Positions 51,001 to 60,169 of a stretch of DNA of 64,000 nucleotides are shown one piece after another. A program made the position numbers and the translations under genes. A model generated the notes under the pieces. It had not been told where the DNA came from and ran no database searches. It saw only the letters and a program-made list of their open reading frames with translations. The number at the start of each line of letters is the position of its first letter. The first letter of the stretch is position 1. The stretch is taken from assembly GCA_013396915.1 (NCBI GenBank), contig VWZL01001940.1, forward strand, positions 381,303-445,302, written 5' to 3'. The stretch comes from Stercorarius parasiticus (Eukaryota; Chordata; Aves; Charadriiformes; Stercorariidae).

Positions 51001-54000
51001 ACCAGAGCCAAAAAGCTGGCAGTTTCATCTGCTTTCCCTTGCTTCTGCCAACCTGTACTCCAGGGCCATTAATACAGCAACCTTAGAGTCCCATTAGTCA
51101 TTTCTCACCCCTGATACTGGTAATGACTGATCTCTTTGGTCATCGTTATCAAGTGTAATGACATCTGAAACACAGCCATCATTTTTCTCATCAAAGTCAG
51201 CAAACAAAAAGAGGAAAGACCCCACGTGGCTCTCGACCCACAGTCACCATGTTTGCAACCCCAGCGTCGCACCACTGAGAAGAAATCCTGCTGTCCCAAT
51301 GCATAAGTGAAAATGAAACTAACCTCTGAAATGCAAAAGAAAAAAAATAGCGAAGGCCCGAGAGGTGGTTTTTGAAGTGAGTGGCTTTGAATTGGCCTCT
51401 GGCACATCCCGGCTCTGCTTGATTCATGAGACGACCGACAGCAGCAGCGTGACTGGCCTGTCAGCGTCACCAGCGCAGGAAAAAATGCAGCATTTCTGCT
51501 TTGAACCCGGGTGAACGATGCTTGTCATTGCAGCTGGCTCTTCCCCCAGCCTTCTTTTAATTGGCAGCATCAACGTATTTGAATTCCTTGCTTGGGTGAG
51601 ACAGTGCCACCATCCCCGTTGCCCAATGCCAAGACTGCCTGGGCACGCAGGGCTCGGCAGCATTGCACCCGTGGGTGCACCAGCGAGCAGCTCGGTAGCC
51701 ATTGGGGCTGTACATGGCTCTTGGGTACATCCCCTCGCTTATACCCAGCCTGGGGGCAGCTCCCGGGCTGGCACCCCATTGAAACACATCGCTGGGGTGG
51801 GATGCGAGGGGGTTATCTCTCTGCCACGGGGAGGATGTGTGTCGTAACCCACAACAGATGCTAACACTCAAGGATTTCTGTGTCACCTCTCCCAGTTCTG
51901 CTGCACTGGGGCAGCGGCAGCCTGCAGTTGGCAGCAGGCAGGGCAGCCCCTTGCTGCCCACAGGTGGGAATAGTGGGGGGTTTTCCCAATTCCCATTGGG
52001 GCTGGGGGGTCTGCGCACAGCTGGGTGTGTGGGTGCTTGGGTGGGATCCAGCTGCTGGTTGGAGGCCCCAGAAAGGCACGGGGCCAGATTCATCTGCAGG
52101 TGAATCCCTTTGGCGGCTCTGGAGCATTGCCAGGGGCTCGCTCGCCACAGGCTTTCTTGGGTTCGTTAGCAGGGGTTCATTCTCTCTTTCCTGCCTGGGT
52201 GAAGCTCCCACCTGCATCCTCGGGCTGGTGTCCTTCCCCCCAGCCGTACGCACCACCCCACACCGCAGCCCACTGCTGGATCCAACCTGCCCCCGCCTTA
52301 GCCCCTGATTCCACATCGGCTGTTCCAGACCCCCCACGAGAGGAGCCGGCGAGGCAGGAGGACTTGTGGCCACCCCAACAGCTCTGGGTGAGCAGAGGAG
52401 AGCGACCCACTGATGGACTCAGACCTTGCTGCCCAATGAGCTCCCTGCCCAGGCACACGCTGCCTGTCAGGAGCAGGGCTTTAGCATCCCAAGGAAAACA
52501 AGCAAGAAATGCATTTTTACCCCCCATGAAACCTGTGCTCGGGCAGGCTGGTGCAGGGGATTAAAAAAAGCAACAGGCCCAAAAAGCCCATTAATTTGAC
52601 TGTGGCCCCCCAGTGCACACTTCCAGATGCAGAGCCAAACATGTCTCAGCAGGGTGCAGAAATTGGGTGTCTCGTCGGGGGACAAGGGGATGTCGAGAGA
52701 CCCTTAGGGAGAGCATTAAGGTAAATCAGCCCAAGACACTTGAGTTGTGGATGCAGAAGGCACACAGAGGCTTAAAGGCATTTGCCAAATCTATTTCAGG
52801 TTAGTTCAGTTCATTTCCTGAAATTGCCTCTACAGACAAGGTCGGGGAGAGCTGGAAAGTGTCTTGAGGTGTGGAAAGGGGACCCATCCCCGGCGGTAAG
52901 GGATGCCAGCTAGTGCATGGAGCGGCCAGATTTGCCCCAGCATCCACTCCAGCCCGGGAAGCTGGCAAGATGCTCCGCTCATCACAAGCCTTAATAACTC
53001 CTCCTGCTGGAAATTAGCCTGCAAGGAGCAAATAAACTCGGGGCGGCAACTGTAAAAGGCTGCTTTACCGCACTCCTTTCCTAGGGCAAACCATCAGCAG
53101 GAATGCTGCCGGAGAAAAGCCTGCAGGATTTGTGCTTGTAATGATGTGCTGGCACACACGCACGCACACACGCACTCCTGTGAAATTTTTTTACCTTCAT
53201 CTCAGGAGAAGGGAAAATAATCCCTTTTCTGGGTTTCTCATTACCCTGCTGCTTGGGAAGTCGGGGGGAGGGAGCGCCGGTGCCTGGGACGAGCGCAAAC
53301 CGTGGCAATTCATTAGAGCCGGCGCCCCTGGAGAGCAATTGGCATTTCGAGATCAATCTCTGCCAGGAACCGAGCGGGAGCATCCTGCAGCAAAGCCGAG
53401 TACATTCTGCTCTCGCAATTAGGCAGCTAAAAATATAAGTCTGGTCGAGATGTCCCTGGTTAGACCCCGCTGCCCCACATGCTCCCAACCCTCACCCAGC
53501 CTTTGTGGCCCCTCACTGGGCAGGCAGGGAGGAGGCACAGGCAGGGAGGAGGTGCAGGCAGCTGCCACCACCATGGCAGGGCCCGGTGATGGGGCAGAGC
53601 TGGAAAGGTGATGCTGACTCTGCCAAATAACCCCAGCCAGTGCCCTGACCCGGGCACCACGGGGGTTGAGCAAGGCTGCTCTGCCCACGTGGCTAAACCT
53701 GACTCCCGCTACCCCAAAAATAGCAAGCGGCATCATCCATCCCTGGCCCGCGCTGCGATACTGGCCGGCTCAGGCACAAACCGCGCCAGGGCTGGTGCTA
53801 CTGGGGCAAACGCCGGGCTTGCAGCCACGGCTGTGCCCTGGCCTGGCTCCCTTTGGAAATGCAGCCGTGGCCAGGGGGTCCAAATCCCTCAGAGGAGCCC
53901 TTCTCCCCTAGCAGGGAGACAAGTAAAGCCAAAGCCTGCCTTGCCCTGGAGCACCCATGTCAGGTGCTGCCACCCTGAGCACCTCCATCTTTTTTGTAGA

Positions 54001-57000
54001 TTTACCCCCAGGCGCCTCTGAAAGTCAGTTAAATACTGATCTGCATCTTTAGGCAGCTAAATACCACAGAAAATCCAACCTGATCACAACGGTTGTGCTT
54101 CAAAGTCATGCTTAAACTGGATTTGGATTTAGTGTGTGACTGAATTAGGGACCCACTCGAAACTTCAGACCAAATAACGTCTGAGCTGGGTGATACATCA
54201 TAGAATCACAGAATGGTTTGGGTTGGAAGGAACCTTTAAGGTCATCTCGTTCCAACCCCCCTGCCCTGGGCAGGGACACCCCCCACCAGACCAGGCTGCC
54301 CAAAGCCCCATCCAGCCTGGTCTTGAACACTTCAAGGGATGGGACATCCAAAACTTCTCTGGGCAACCTGCTCCAGTGTCTCACCAACCTCACAGTAAAG
54401 AATTTCTGTCTAATATCTAATCTAAATGTCCCCTCTTTCAGCTTAAAACGGTAAATGGGTTTTCTCCAAGCAGGGAGGTGGGCTGCATGCCACCTCCCAA
54501 GAAAGCAGCTCCCGACGCTCAGGTGGTGCCTGCATGGGATGGACGGGGAGGGGAGCTGGAGGGCGCACCATACAGAAGCATTTTCTTTAATATAAATGTC
54601 TAGAGGGGGCTGTCGGTGGCACATGAGGACCCCCTGGCGCCCAGGGGGTGCAGCACCAGATCTTGCTCCACTCAATTGGGGCGTCAGGATGGGAGGTCTC
54701 ATGCTGCCCCTCCGTCAGTGGGGCACCGGCACCGAGCATCCCCCCTGCGCCTGCCATGGCGGGCACCGTCCTCGTGAAAGTCAATGAGAGCCCAGCCCCT
54801 TCCCCAGCCATGAATTTCCTCCAGCGCTACTATAGCAAGCAACGCTCTCCTTTTTTTTTTGGCCAAAGGCTGTATCGCATCTCCATGGCGACTCTAAAGC
54901 TTAATGTATTCCTGCTGATTTAAGTGATTAATGCTCCGGCGCGACGCGGCCGGCAGCCGAACAGGTGCAGCCCAGCCTCGCTGCAAAAAGCCTCACGACC
55001 AATTCATTTTCTAACCACCCGGCTGCCAAATTTCACGCCATCCCCACAAGTGGCAGAGTGGCTCAGGTGCTGGGTTTCATTCCTTTTTCCTCCCTAATCT
55101 TGGCAGTCCCCGCATCACCTGGTGACAACAGAGCAGGGCAGCGCACGGGAGGGAGGTGGCTGAGCCGAAATTAAAATGCAATATTAATCACCACGCTAGG
55201 AAACTTGCTGGGATGGTTCATTGCAAACCGTTGGGGCGGTGATGCTCGGAAGGAAAGCGTGAGCTGCGGTTCGGGTTATAGCCTGGGATGAGGTTGGCTG
55301 CTCACAGGAGGTGCAACTTGGTGAAGCTGTGGGGCGAGCTCCTGGCTGGAGGGAATGGAGCCATGCTCTCACAGCCAGGATTTATTCCCGCATGGGCCCC
55401 CCCAGCCCTCCTCTCCTCCTGCACAGTGGCAGGACTATAATACTCATTGTAACCCTGGAGCCTGCACAGCCGCTTACCAGCAGTGGGATCCTAGAGAAAC
55501 CCTGGGGCAGCGGAGGGTCCCCGGGGTCTCCCACAAGGACCGCCGCATCCCTTGATCGGGATGAGTCGGGGGCCACTCCAGCACCGTGATGGTGCTCAGC
55601 TGTGATGGGAAACGTCCATGGCGGACAGTCAGCACGGCAGCATGGCCACAGATGCCATTAGTCGTGCAAAGGTTGTGTTGCACCTCCCTCTCCCTCGGCC
55701 AGCCGCAGGGCTGCGCAGCTCCGCTCTTTAGTCGTGAAAGGCTCACGCCGTAATGAATAACGCTGCTTTGCAATTATGTACTTCACAGGCCTCTGATGGA
55801 AGTACTTTAGAAATATTATACATTCATCTGTAAGTAAAATAAAATCTATTGGAGTGATATTTTGCTCTTTTCTTCTCTGGGTAAATTCCACATCATTTAT
55901 TACATTATATTTGTACGTCTTTCCCCAGTACATTCTTTCCTTCCAAAATTCATATTTAAAATGCCATATAAATAAAGTAACTCCTCCAAATATTTGTAGA
56001 GAAGTTAAATGTGGTGCATGGTGTTATTAAAGCATCAAAACTATTAGTGGCATAGACATCCTGAACAAATTACACCACATAAATTTCAAGGCCTTGCTTG
56101 GATTTAATGGTCGATAAAAGAGCAAAGCTGCCCTAAAACCAAGAGAGAAAACATGGTCACAAGCTTGTCCTGTCCAGGGGTGGAGGTTTTGCAAATGGGA
56201 TCCCATCTGTTTCATGCCATCCCAGTGCTGGGACGGGGCTTGGCAGTGACCTGTCCCATGCAGGTGTGTTGGGGCAGCAGGTTTGCTTTTCCTTTTAATT
56301 TCTCCCTGTTAAATTTGACCCTCCAAGTCATGGGGATCAAGACCCTGCACTTCCATGGCTGCCCGTCCTCTTCTGGGGGGACACCAGGTTGCTCAGAAAC
56401 CCCTCTGAGGTGAGACACCCCCAGTCTTACCTCGCCCAACACATGCGTTTTGGTAGCATGTCGTGACCATCCTGTCACAGCCAGGCTAATAATGCTGCAG
56501 AAAAATATAAAACCCAATGGCACTTGAAAGAAATTTCTCGAGCAACATTTTGGGATTTCCCAAAACATTTTGTTTTCCTTTCAACATATTTTGATGTCAG
56601 CTTCACTTAGTCTCTGCCCGGGGCTAGTGCCTGCTCCGCATCGGCAATGCTGTGGGTTGGCGCTCCTCAGCAAACTACTGCCAAGGTCTCAGTCCCACAG
56701 AGGGGGTTTTATCCTTCATTTGGAGAGGAAAAATTAATTTCTTCCAAATGAAAGTGGGTTTTGGAGTGCTGTCGCCCACCTCCCCTAATGAAAAAAAAAA
56801 CAATCCCAGAAATGGGATTTTTGACCCGGGCTATTGTGACTCCCGTCCCCTGCCCCAGCTGAGACATCCTTGGTCTGGCTGGACCACAGAGCAAAAAGTC
56901 AAAGTCCCCAGAGAGGGGGACACGGGGACGTGCCACCTGGCACCAGCCCTGCCCTCCATCCCGGTGCCACTGCACGCTGCCTTACCATGTCTGTCAGCGC

Positions 57001-59607
57001 GTGGGGAGACCTGACGAAGACTGAGACAACCTGTAAGAAAAGCAAAAATAAAAACACGCTTTCCCCTGGCAGGTAATGGGCTTTTCCGATGCCCAATGGC
57101 ATTGTGCAAAAATTAAAATAAAAATAAAAAATAAAATAAAAATAAAAAAATAAAATAAAAAGAAATGAAATAAAATACAAATAAAATAAGATAATATAAA
57201 AATAAATTAAAATGTTCGATACCTTGTTCTTCTCAAAATGAACCACGTTGCTGGCACAGGGGACTCTGCCTTCATCCCAGTTGGAGGCGGTTTCAAAATT
57301 GGTGTTGGGGATCCACTGCTTGTACACGGCGGTGGCAGCAGCTGGGAGGAGCAGGGAAACTGGTGTAACACAGTTTGTGGGAGGTGTCGGGAGCCCTCTC
57401 CAGGATATGCTATGGGATGGGCTGGCATTTTCAGGCCAGATTTGGGGATTTTTCCACCCAAAAGCAGCCCTGTGTGTTCCCCGTTGAGCAGTCGCAGCCT
57501 TCCTCTGCACAGGGGATTTTTTTGGCTGGGCGATGGCTTTTACCCACCCAGGTAGGAAGAGGAGTAAGGGACAAATACTTGGCAAGCAAAGAGAAGGCAG
57601 GAAAGTCCTGCAGGCAATAGGCAAGAATAACATACACCTGGTATCTAAGCAATCATTGCAGTGGGGTTTGTTGCCACTCAGACTACTAAATGTGCAGAGA
57701 CCCCTCGACCTTGGTGGTTCCAGTAGGTAGGGGAGCAGGCACACAGAGCCGGCAGGACCATGAGGGCAGGGCAAGAAGACAAAGGGCATTTGCTATGGGA
57801 TGTGTAGCCTAAAATATGGGCTGGTTTCATGTGTTTGGGTCTGGAGCAGGGGGATTCAGCAGTGTCCTACAGCCTGAGGCACCAGCAGGATGGGAAGTAG
57901 AGGTCTTCCCCATGGGGCTCGCCACGACAGCAGCAGTCCTGCAGCGATGAGCCCACTGGCCGGTGAAGGGCCACAGCAGATGTGGGTTTTCACTCTGATC
58001 CGCTCTGTTTGCACGAGCACAGCAGAACCTCACATCCCCCGGCCTGACACTGCCCAGGCTTGGCTGGGAGACGGACATCCAGCTGAAGATGAATCTCCAG
58101 CAGCCTGAATTAAATGGCTTTGGGCAAGTGAGTTATGAGACAGAAAAAAGAAAAAGAAAAAAACAACCTTTGCTCTTAATATGAATCATCTTTTCTTTAG
58201 GGGGAAAACCCACAAAACTACAAAACACGTAGGAAGCCAGTGGTGGAGGGGACCAGGCAGTGGAGTGGGACGTGGGTGCTGGAGGGTGGGTAGAGAGGGG
58301 GCAGGAGGGGCTGCGGGGACACCCCGGCCTGGGAAGAGAGCAGGGTCTGAATGACTCCGCTGATGGAGGGAGGTGTACTGCAGAAAGCCTGGGCCCTGCT
58401 AGTCCGAATGACGGGGAGGGACGTGGCAGGTTGTGCTCTGTAGGCTCTGCGGAGGCTTTATCAGCATGTAGCGATCACCTCAAAGCATAATTTGCACTGT
58501 CTGACACTGCCAGGGGCTGTGCTGAGACCATTTGAGACCACAGCCATGTCCAGGCAAAGAGGGGAAGATGTATTTTTAACCGTAATGAAAGTCCTAATGT
58601 AGGAATAGGGGCTGGAGCCCGGGTGTGAGGAGCAGAGGGGCTCCTCAGCCCCACACCAGGCTGCAGACATGGCTTTCAGCTGCCTGAAGGAGCCCTTAGA
58701 TAGAGCAAACACCCCCCTGCCCCGTATCCACTTTAAAACCCACTGAGAGGGGAAAAGATAACAACAGCAACAAGAACTAGACCCAGGCAGCTGCTTGCAG
58801 TGCTGTGGGCACAAACACTTTGCTGGCTTGGAGTTGAAAAGAGCTTAAGAAAGGAAAAAGCCACCAGATAGTAATTGCCAGTTGTTTTGTCCCTGCAGCG
58901 GTTGACTTTCACCCCTCCCATCCCAGGACGCTGGGGAACGGGGAGATTAAGGCTCCAGCAGAAAGGCTCGGCCAGCCCCATCGCACCCACGCCTCACGTT
59001 CCCGCAGCTGCACGGTGTTGTGTCACAGGGGCTTGTGCCGCCCCACACCGCAGAGATGGCTCTGCGTGCCCACCCGGCAGCGATGGCACCGGGGGCATCT
59101 CCCCTAGCCGGGGGGTCTGGGGCAGGGGAGGTTAAACTTCTGTTGCAAAGCCTTTTCCCCCATGCAGCCGCGCTGATGCATTCCTGCACCTTCCGCAGCC
59201 CCGGAAATATCAGCACGGTATTTAATCAGCCTGTTCTCCAGGGAAGTGCAGTCCTTGAACATCAAAGCAACATGCATATTCAACAGTGCGTGTCCTGCAG
59301 TGCAGAGCTGCTGGCTTCAAGTCAGAGCAGGAAAACCCAAGCTGCAGACATGCAGCGGGCACGATACGCTAATCCCAGCCTCATTCCCCTGCCTCCTCTC
59401 TGTCCGGTTGGAAATGCCTTTTCCCATTTACATTATGGATGCACCTGAAGTGACAGAACCTGCAGCTCTGCTCTGAAATAGGATTGCCGAGAAGCGCACC
59501 CGAAATGGGGAAGTCGTCCAGCAGTCACCCCTGCTCATCGTGGCAGCCGGGCCCTGGGCATACTCACCGAGGAGCTGCAGGACACCGAGGAGGAACAGGC
59601 ACTTCAT
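35979..59607 (-). CDS. AMN: AMN (amnionless), complete, 12 coding exons
   Basis: AMN is the membrane partner of cubilin; together they form the cubam receptor for vitamin B12-intrinsic factor and proteins in gut, kidney and yolk-sac epithelium (family knowledge). The 12 exons join in frame to 477 codons plus stop; human AMN is about 453. Order: signal peptide MKCLFLLGVLQLLAAATA (1-18), ectodomain starting VYKQWIPNTNFETASNWDEG, Cys-rich CxC/CC module (Cys210-Cys258), transmembrane helix about 379-401, basic stop-transfer HRKGKLR, and cytoplasmic tail with FDNPMF (434-439) and YLNPLY (465-470), NPx(F/Y)-type signals for clathrin adaptors. Exon phases and the 88-nt exon 4 match my memory of the human gene. 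The ATG at 59607 is chosen because the signal peptide follows directly and A is at -3. All key features are present, so the gene looks functional. It lies tail-to-tail with CDC42BPB, as in human. Confidence 0.96.
36365..36467 (-). CDS. AMN: AMN exon 11 (cytoplasmic tail, first NPxF motif)
   Basis: Encodes LPALRHPRPWDRAEDPASPA and GDKGFDNPMFDV. FDNPMF is the first FxNPxF endocytosis motif. Acceptor ccccag, donor gtgagt. Confidence 0.95.
36820..36854 (-). promoter_or_regulatory. Cluster of four GATA motifs in AMN intron 11-10
   Basis: TTATCAT occurs four times (36820, 36832, 36840, 36848), reading ATGATAA on the AMN strand with 12-, 8- and 8-bp steps, in a local AT-rich patch. The GATA consensus is known; enhancer activity is inference, and a degenerate simple repeat is the alternative. 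Confidence 0.4.
38408..38666 (+). mobile_element. CR1 LINE 3' fragment
   Basis: Contains ggcaatgggtttaaactaaa, aggttgcccagagaag, ggaagtgttcaaggtcaggc and ccttccaaaacaaaccattc, the last 260 bp of CR1. In AMN intron 10, antisense to AMN. Confidence 0.93.
38846..39020 (-). CDS. AMN: AMN exon 10 (transmembrane segment)
   Basis: Encodes GEALGISSGKMEVATG, then the hydrophobic span ITAGTVLGLLFSLLLLGGIL followed by FLHRKGKLR, a typical positive-inside stop-transfer. CR1 copies in the same orientation lie within 200 bp on both sides. Its length (175 nt) is not a multiple of three, so skipping would also break the tail frame. Confidence 0.95.
39163..39312 (+). mobile_element. CR1 LINE 3' end
   Basis: About 150 bp from gtgttcaaggtcaggctgga to the terminal attctatgattctatga. 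In AMN intron 9, antisense to AMN and in direct orientation with the previous copy. Confidence 0.93.
39446..39850 (+). mobile_element. Diverged CR1 LINE body fragment
   Basis: Resembles CR1 ORF2/3' sequence (ctggaaagcagctctgcaga, gacctggggatcctgg, then gtggagtctccatccttgga and caacctgctctcggggg) with internal gaps. Different subfamily from the neighbouring 3' ends; lacks the terminal octamer. Confidence 0.8.
40241..40427 (-). CDS. AMN: AMN exon 9
   Basis: Encodes PKYAGVRMAISKVHKAQTFL, STPLIQIVLIDDKAGAQTGT and AEQLATDIMDDIAQH, the conserved membrane-proximal ectodomain. The acceptor ttttgaaaag has a poor pyrimidine tract but phase and homology fix it. Donor gtaatc. Confidence 0.93.
41421..41503 (-). 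CDS. AMN: AMN exon 8
   Basis: Encodes GATVNLDFTPDFDLQKYQDR and LVQALLSQ, matching the human FDLERYRxR segment. Acceptor tgcag, donor gtacgt. Confidence 0.94.
42032..42066. repeat. Short AT-rich inverted repeat
   Basis: Perfect 9-bp arms ATTTGGTAT / ATACCAAAT around a 17-bp spacer that itself contains gatatatc. In an AMN intron. Confidence 0.6.
42585..42693 (-). CDS. AMN: AMN exon 7 (VWFC-like Cys-rich module)
   Basis: Encodes DGHRICAALRGALGRQCPAV, then TCQSPLQPLGHCCQVCG. Six cysteines including the CC-x2-C end typical of VWFC-like domains. Donor gtgagt. Confidence 0.95.
42800..42937 (-). CDS. AMN: AMN exon 6 (start of Cys-rich module)
   Basis: Forty-six codons from ELSSPEAWAGYLRGPSAPLQ to CPDKSGCACGNAL. 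Contains the C-x5-C-x-CGN element. Acceptor ccacag, donor gtgagt. Confidence 0.95.
44530..44765 (-). CDS. AMN: AMN exon 5 (ectodomain)
   Basis: Encodes GATVKFADAEQHTWFNPTLW, then GGRIFSVDEERVPCRYDDVI and FQPETSFRVNVDSSRRVIHL, ending RSISLMGQ. ERVPCRxDDVxF...SFRV is conserved in AMN. Acceptor ttccag, donor gtaatg. Confidence 0.96.
45254..45283. repeat. Tandem 15-bp repeat
   Basis: Two adjacent copies of ATTTAACCATTAAYT with one difference. Its complement GGTTAAATAATTAATGG loosely resembles an HNF1 site with one extra base. Confidence 0.6.
46314..46401 (-). CDS. AMN: AMN exon 4
   Basis: An 88-nt exon isolated by large introns, encoding YLPLNGEFVLASGAGFAAFD and GSWDPGCDS plus one base of Gly. 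Acceptor tctag, donor gtattt. Length, phase and the LPLxGExVLASGAGF core match human exon 4, which settles its place despite the 10.6-kb intron before it. Confidence 0.94.
48399..48773 (+). mobile_element. CR1 LINE 3' fragment, 375 bp
   Basis: Runs from ttcagcctggagaagagaag through ggttttaaactgaaagaggg and aggctgcccagagaagctgt to the terminal ccattctatgattctatga. The best-preserved CR1 in the window, antisense to AMN. Confidence 0.95.
49260..49803 (+). mobile_element. Possible solitary LTR-like element
   Basis: Begins TGTGAAATG, has a TATA-like GATAAAA at 49406, AATAAA at 49671 and a close direct repeat near its end (49708-49739 and 49744-49770), and is lower in GC than its surroundings. It could end at TGTGACA. 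No target-site duplication and no retroviral coding sequence are seen, so the boundaries and the identity are tentative. Confidence 0.3.
49708..49770. repeat. Imperfect direct repeat
   Basis: tcagtgaaagtcc...gggactctga(t/c)ag occurs twice; the first copy carries a five-base insertion (tttgg). Units are 32 and 27 bp. Confidence 0.8.
54198..54453 (-). mobile_element. CR1 LINE 3' fragment
   Basis: Reverse-complement CR1 3' end: starts tcatagaatcacagaatgg, then ggttggaaggaacctttaag, ctctgggcaacctgctccag and aatatctaatctaaatgtcc. Same strand as AMN, in intron 3. Confidence 0.95.
55742..56050. other. AT-rich island in AMN intron 3
   Basis: About 300 bp of markedly AT-rich sequence, with several homeobox-like TAAT cores, inside GC-rich DNA. 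No repeat signature is recognised. Could be a conserved noncoding element or an old unnamed repeat. Confidence 0.35.
56986..57030 (-). CDS. AMN: AMN exon 3
   Basis: Fifteen codons, VVSVFVRSPHALTDM, between a tacag acceptor and gtaagg donor, in phase 0. Aligns with the human segment VSVLV...SDM. Confidence 0.93.
57112..57218. repeat. (TAAAA)n-type A-rich simple repeat
   Basis: About 105 bp of imperfect taaaa/ataaaa units. On the AMN transcript strand it reads as a T/U-rich tract starting only a few bases after the exon 2 donor. Confidence 0.9.
57223..57341 (-). CDS. AMN: AMN exon 2 (ectodomain N-terminus)
   Basis: Encodes AAATAVYKQWIPNTNFETAS and NWDEGRVPCASNVVHFEKNK. The WxPNTxFxxAxNWxxxRxPC signature is the strongest amnionless identifier. 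Donor gtatcg is followed by a long T-rich tract on the transcript strand. Confidence 0.97.
57342..59567. other. AMN intron 1, 2.2 kb
   Basis: GC-rich, with one A-rich stretch near 58140-58170. No repeat or further exon is recognised. Confidence 0.65.
59568..59607 (-). CDS. AMN: AMN exon 1 (signal peptide)
   Basis: Encodes MKCLFLLGVLQLL and the first base of an Ala codon, then gtgagt. Most of the hydrophobic signal core is here. No in-frame ATG lies immediately upstream. Confidence 0.93.
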
Positions 59608-59669
59608 TTTGCAGCAGGCTGCCAGCCCTCGCCTCCGCAGCCCCTGCCTGGCCGGACCTTGGACTCTCC

Positions 59670-59681
59670 TCAGGGGCACAT
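59670..59681 (-). other. Minimal upstream ORF candidate before AMN
   Basis: ATGTGCCCCTGA (Met-Cys-Pro-stop), out of frame with and 74 nt upstream of the AMN start. It matters only if the transcript begins upstream of it, which cannot be seen. Confidence 0.35.
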
Positions 59682-60019
59682 GATGGGCTCAGCCCAGAGG
59701 AGGCTGTAAGGAGAAGGGAGTAAACCAGTACAGGAGGCAGGATTGCCCCAGCATGAACCACAGCTTTCCTCAGTCCCAGAAGCCGCTTTGCTCTCAGCTC
59801 CTTTCCCAAGCTCCCCGCTTCCTTGGCATCCATGGGGAGCCTGGGAAAGCTGATGGGGAAGGAGGAGGGGAGGCGAGATGGGGGGGTCCCCCCAGCCAAG
59901 CCCAGCCCCCAAAACCTCGCCGTCCATGTCCCCTGCAACCATGTGGGTCCCACTAAAGGGTGGCGAGCACGAACGCACCACATGCACGTCCCGCGCCGCT
60001 CTCCCCTGCAGAACGCTGG

Positions 60020-60135
60020 CTACCTTGTAATTACTAATAATGGTCTCAATGTATTTTCAATTAGCTCACTTGGAAGAGAGCAGCTCCCAGCGATGACTTG
60101 TAATTGTACTTTGGCCACCAACTGATTTGCTCATT
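60020..60135 (-). promoter_or_regulatory. Candidate AMN upstream regulatory patch
   Basis: AT-rich stretch about 0.4-0.5 kb upstream of the AMN ATG with homeobox-type taattactaataat and a CCAAAGTACA on the - strand (60106-60115), one base off the HNF4 CAAAGTCCA motif, next to a CpG-rich stretch at 60139-60165. HNF4 and CDX/HNF1-type factors drive many gut and kidney absorptive genes; use here is inference. Confidence 0.35.
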
Positions 60136-60169
60136 ACCCGGCGCGCGCCACGGCAGCGCCGGCGCAGCC

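Larger units (their letters stand above)
46402..56985. other. AMN intron 3, 10.6 kb
   Basis: Much the longest AMN intron. It contains two CR1 copies, a possible LTR-like stretch (49260-49803), a pair of open frames at 47243-48223 without recognised homology, a short GTGAGT repeat near 50450-50468, CA-rich sequence near 53152-53175 and an AT-rich patch at 55742-56050. No other exon is recognised. Confidence 0.7.

Noticed and set aside
59608..59679. N-terminal extension of AMN starting from an in-frame GTG
   Set aside because: GTG starts are not expected in a vertebrate nuclear gene, and the extension would put 24 basic residues before the signal peptide; the ATG at 59607 is better.
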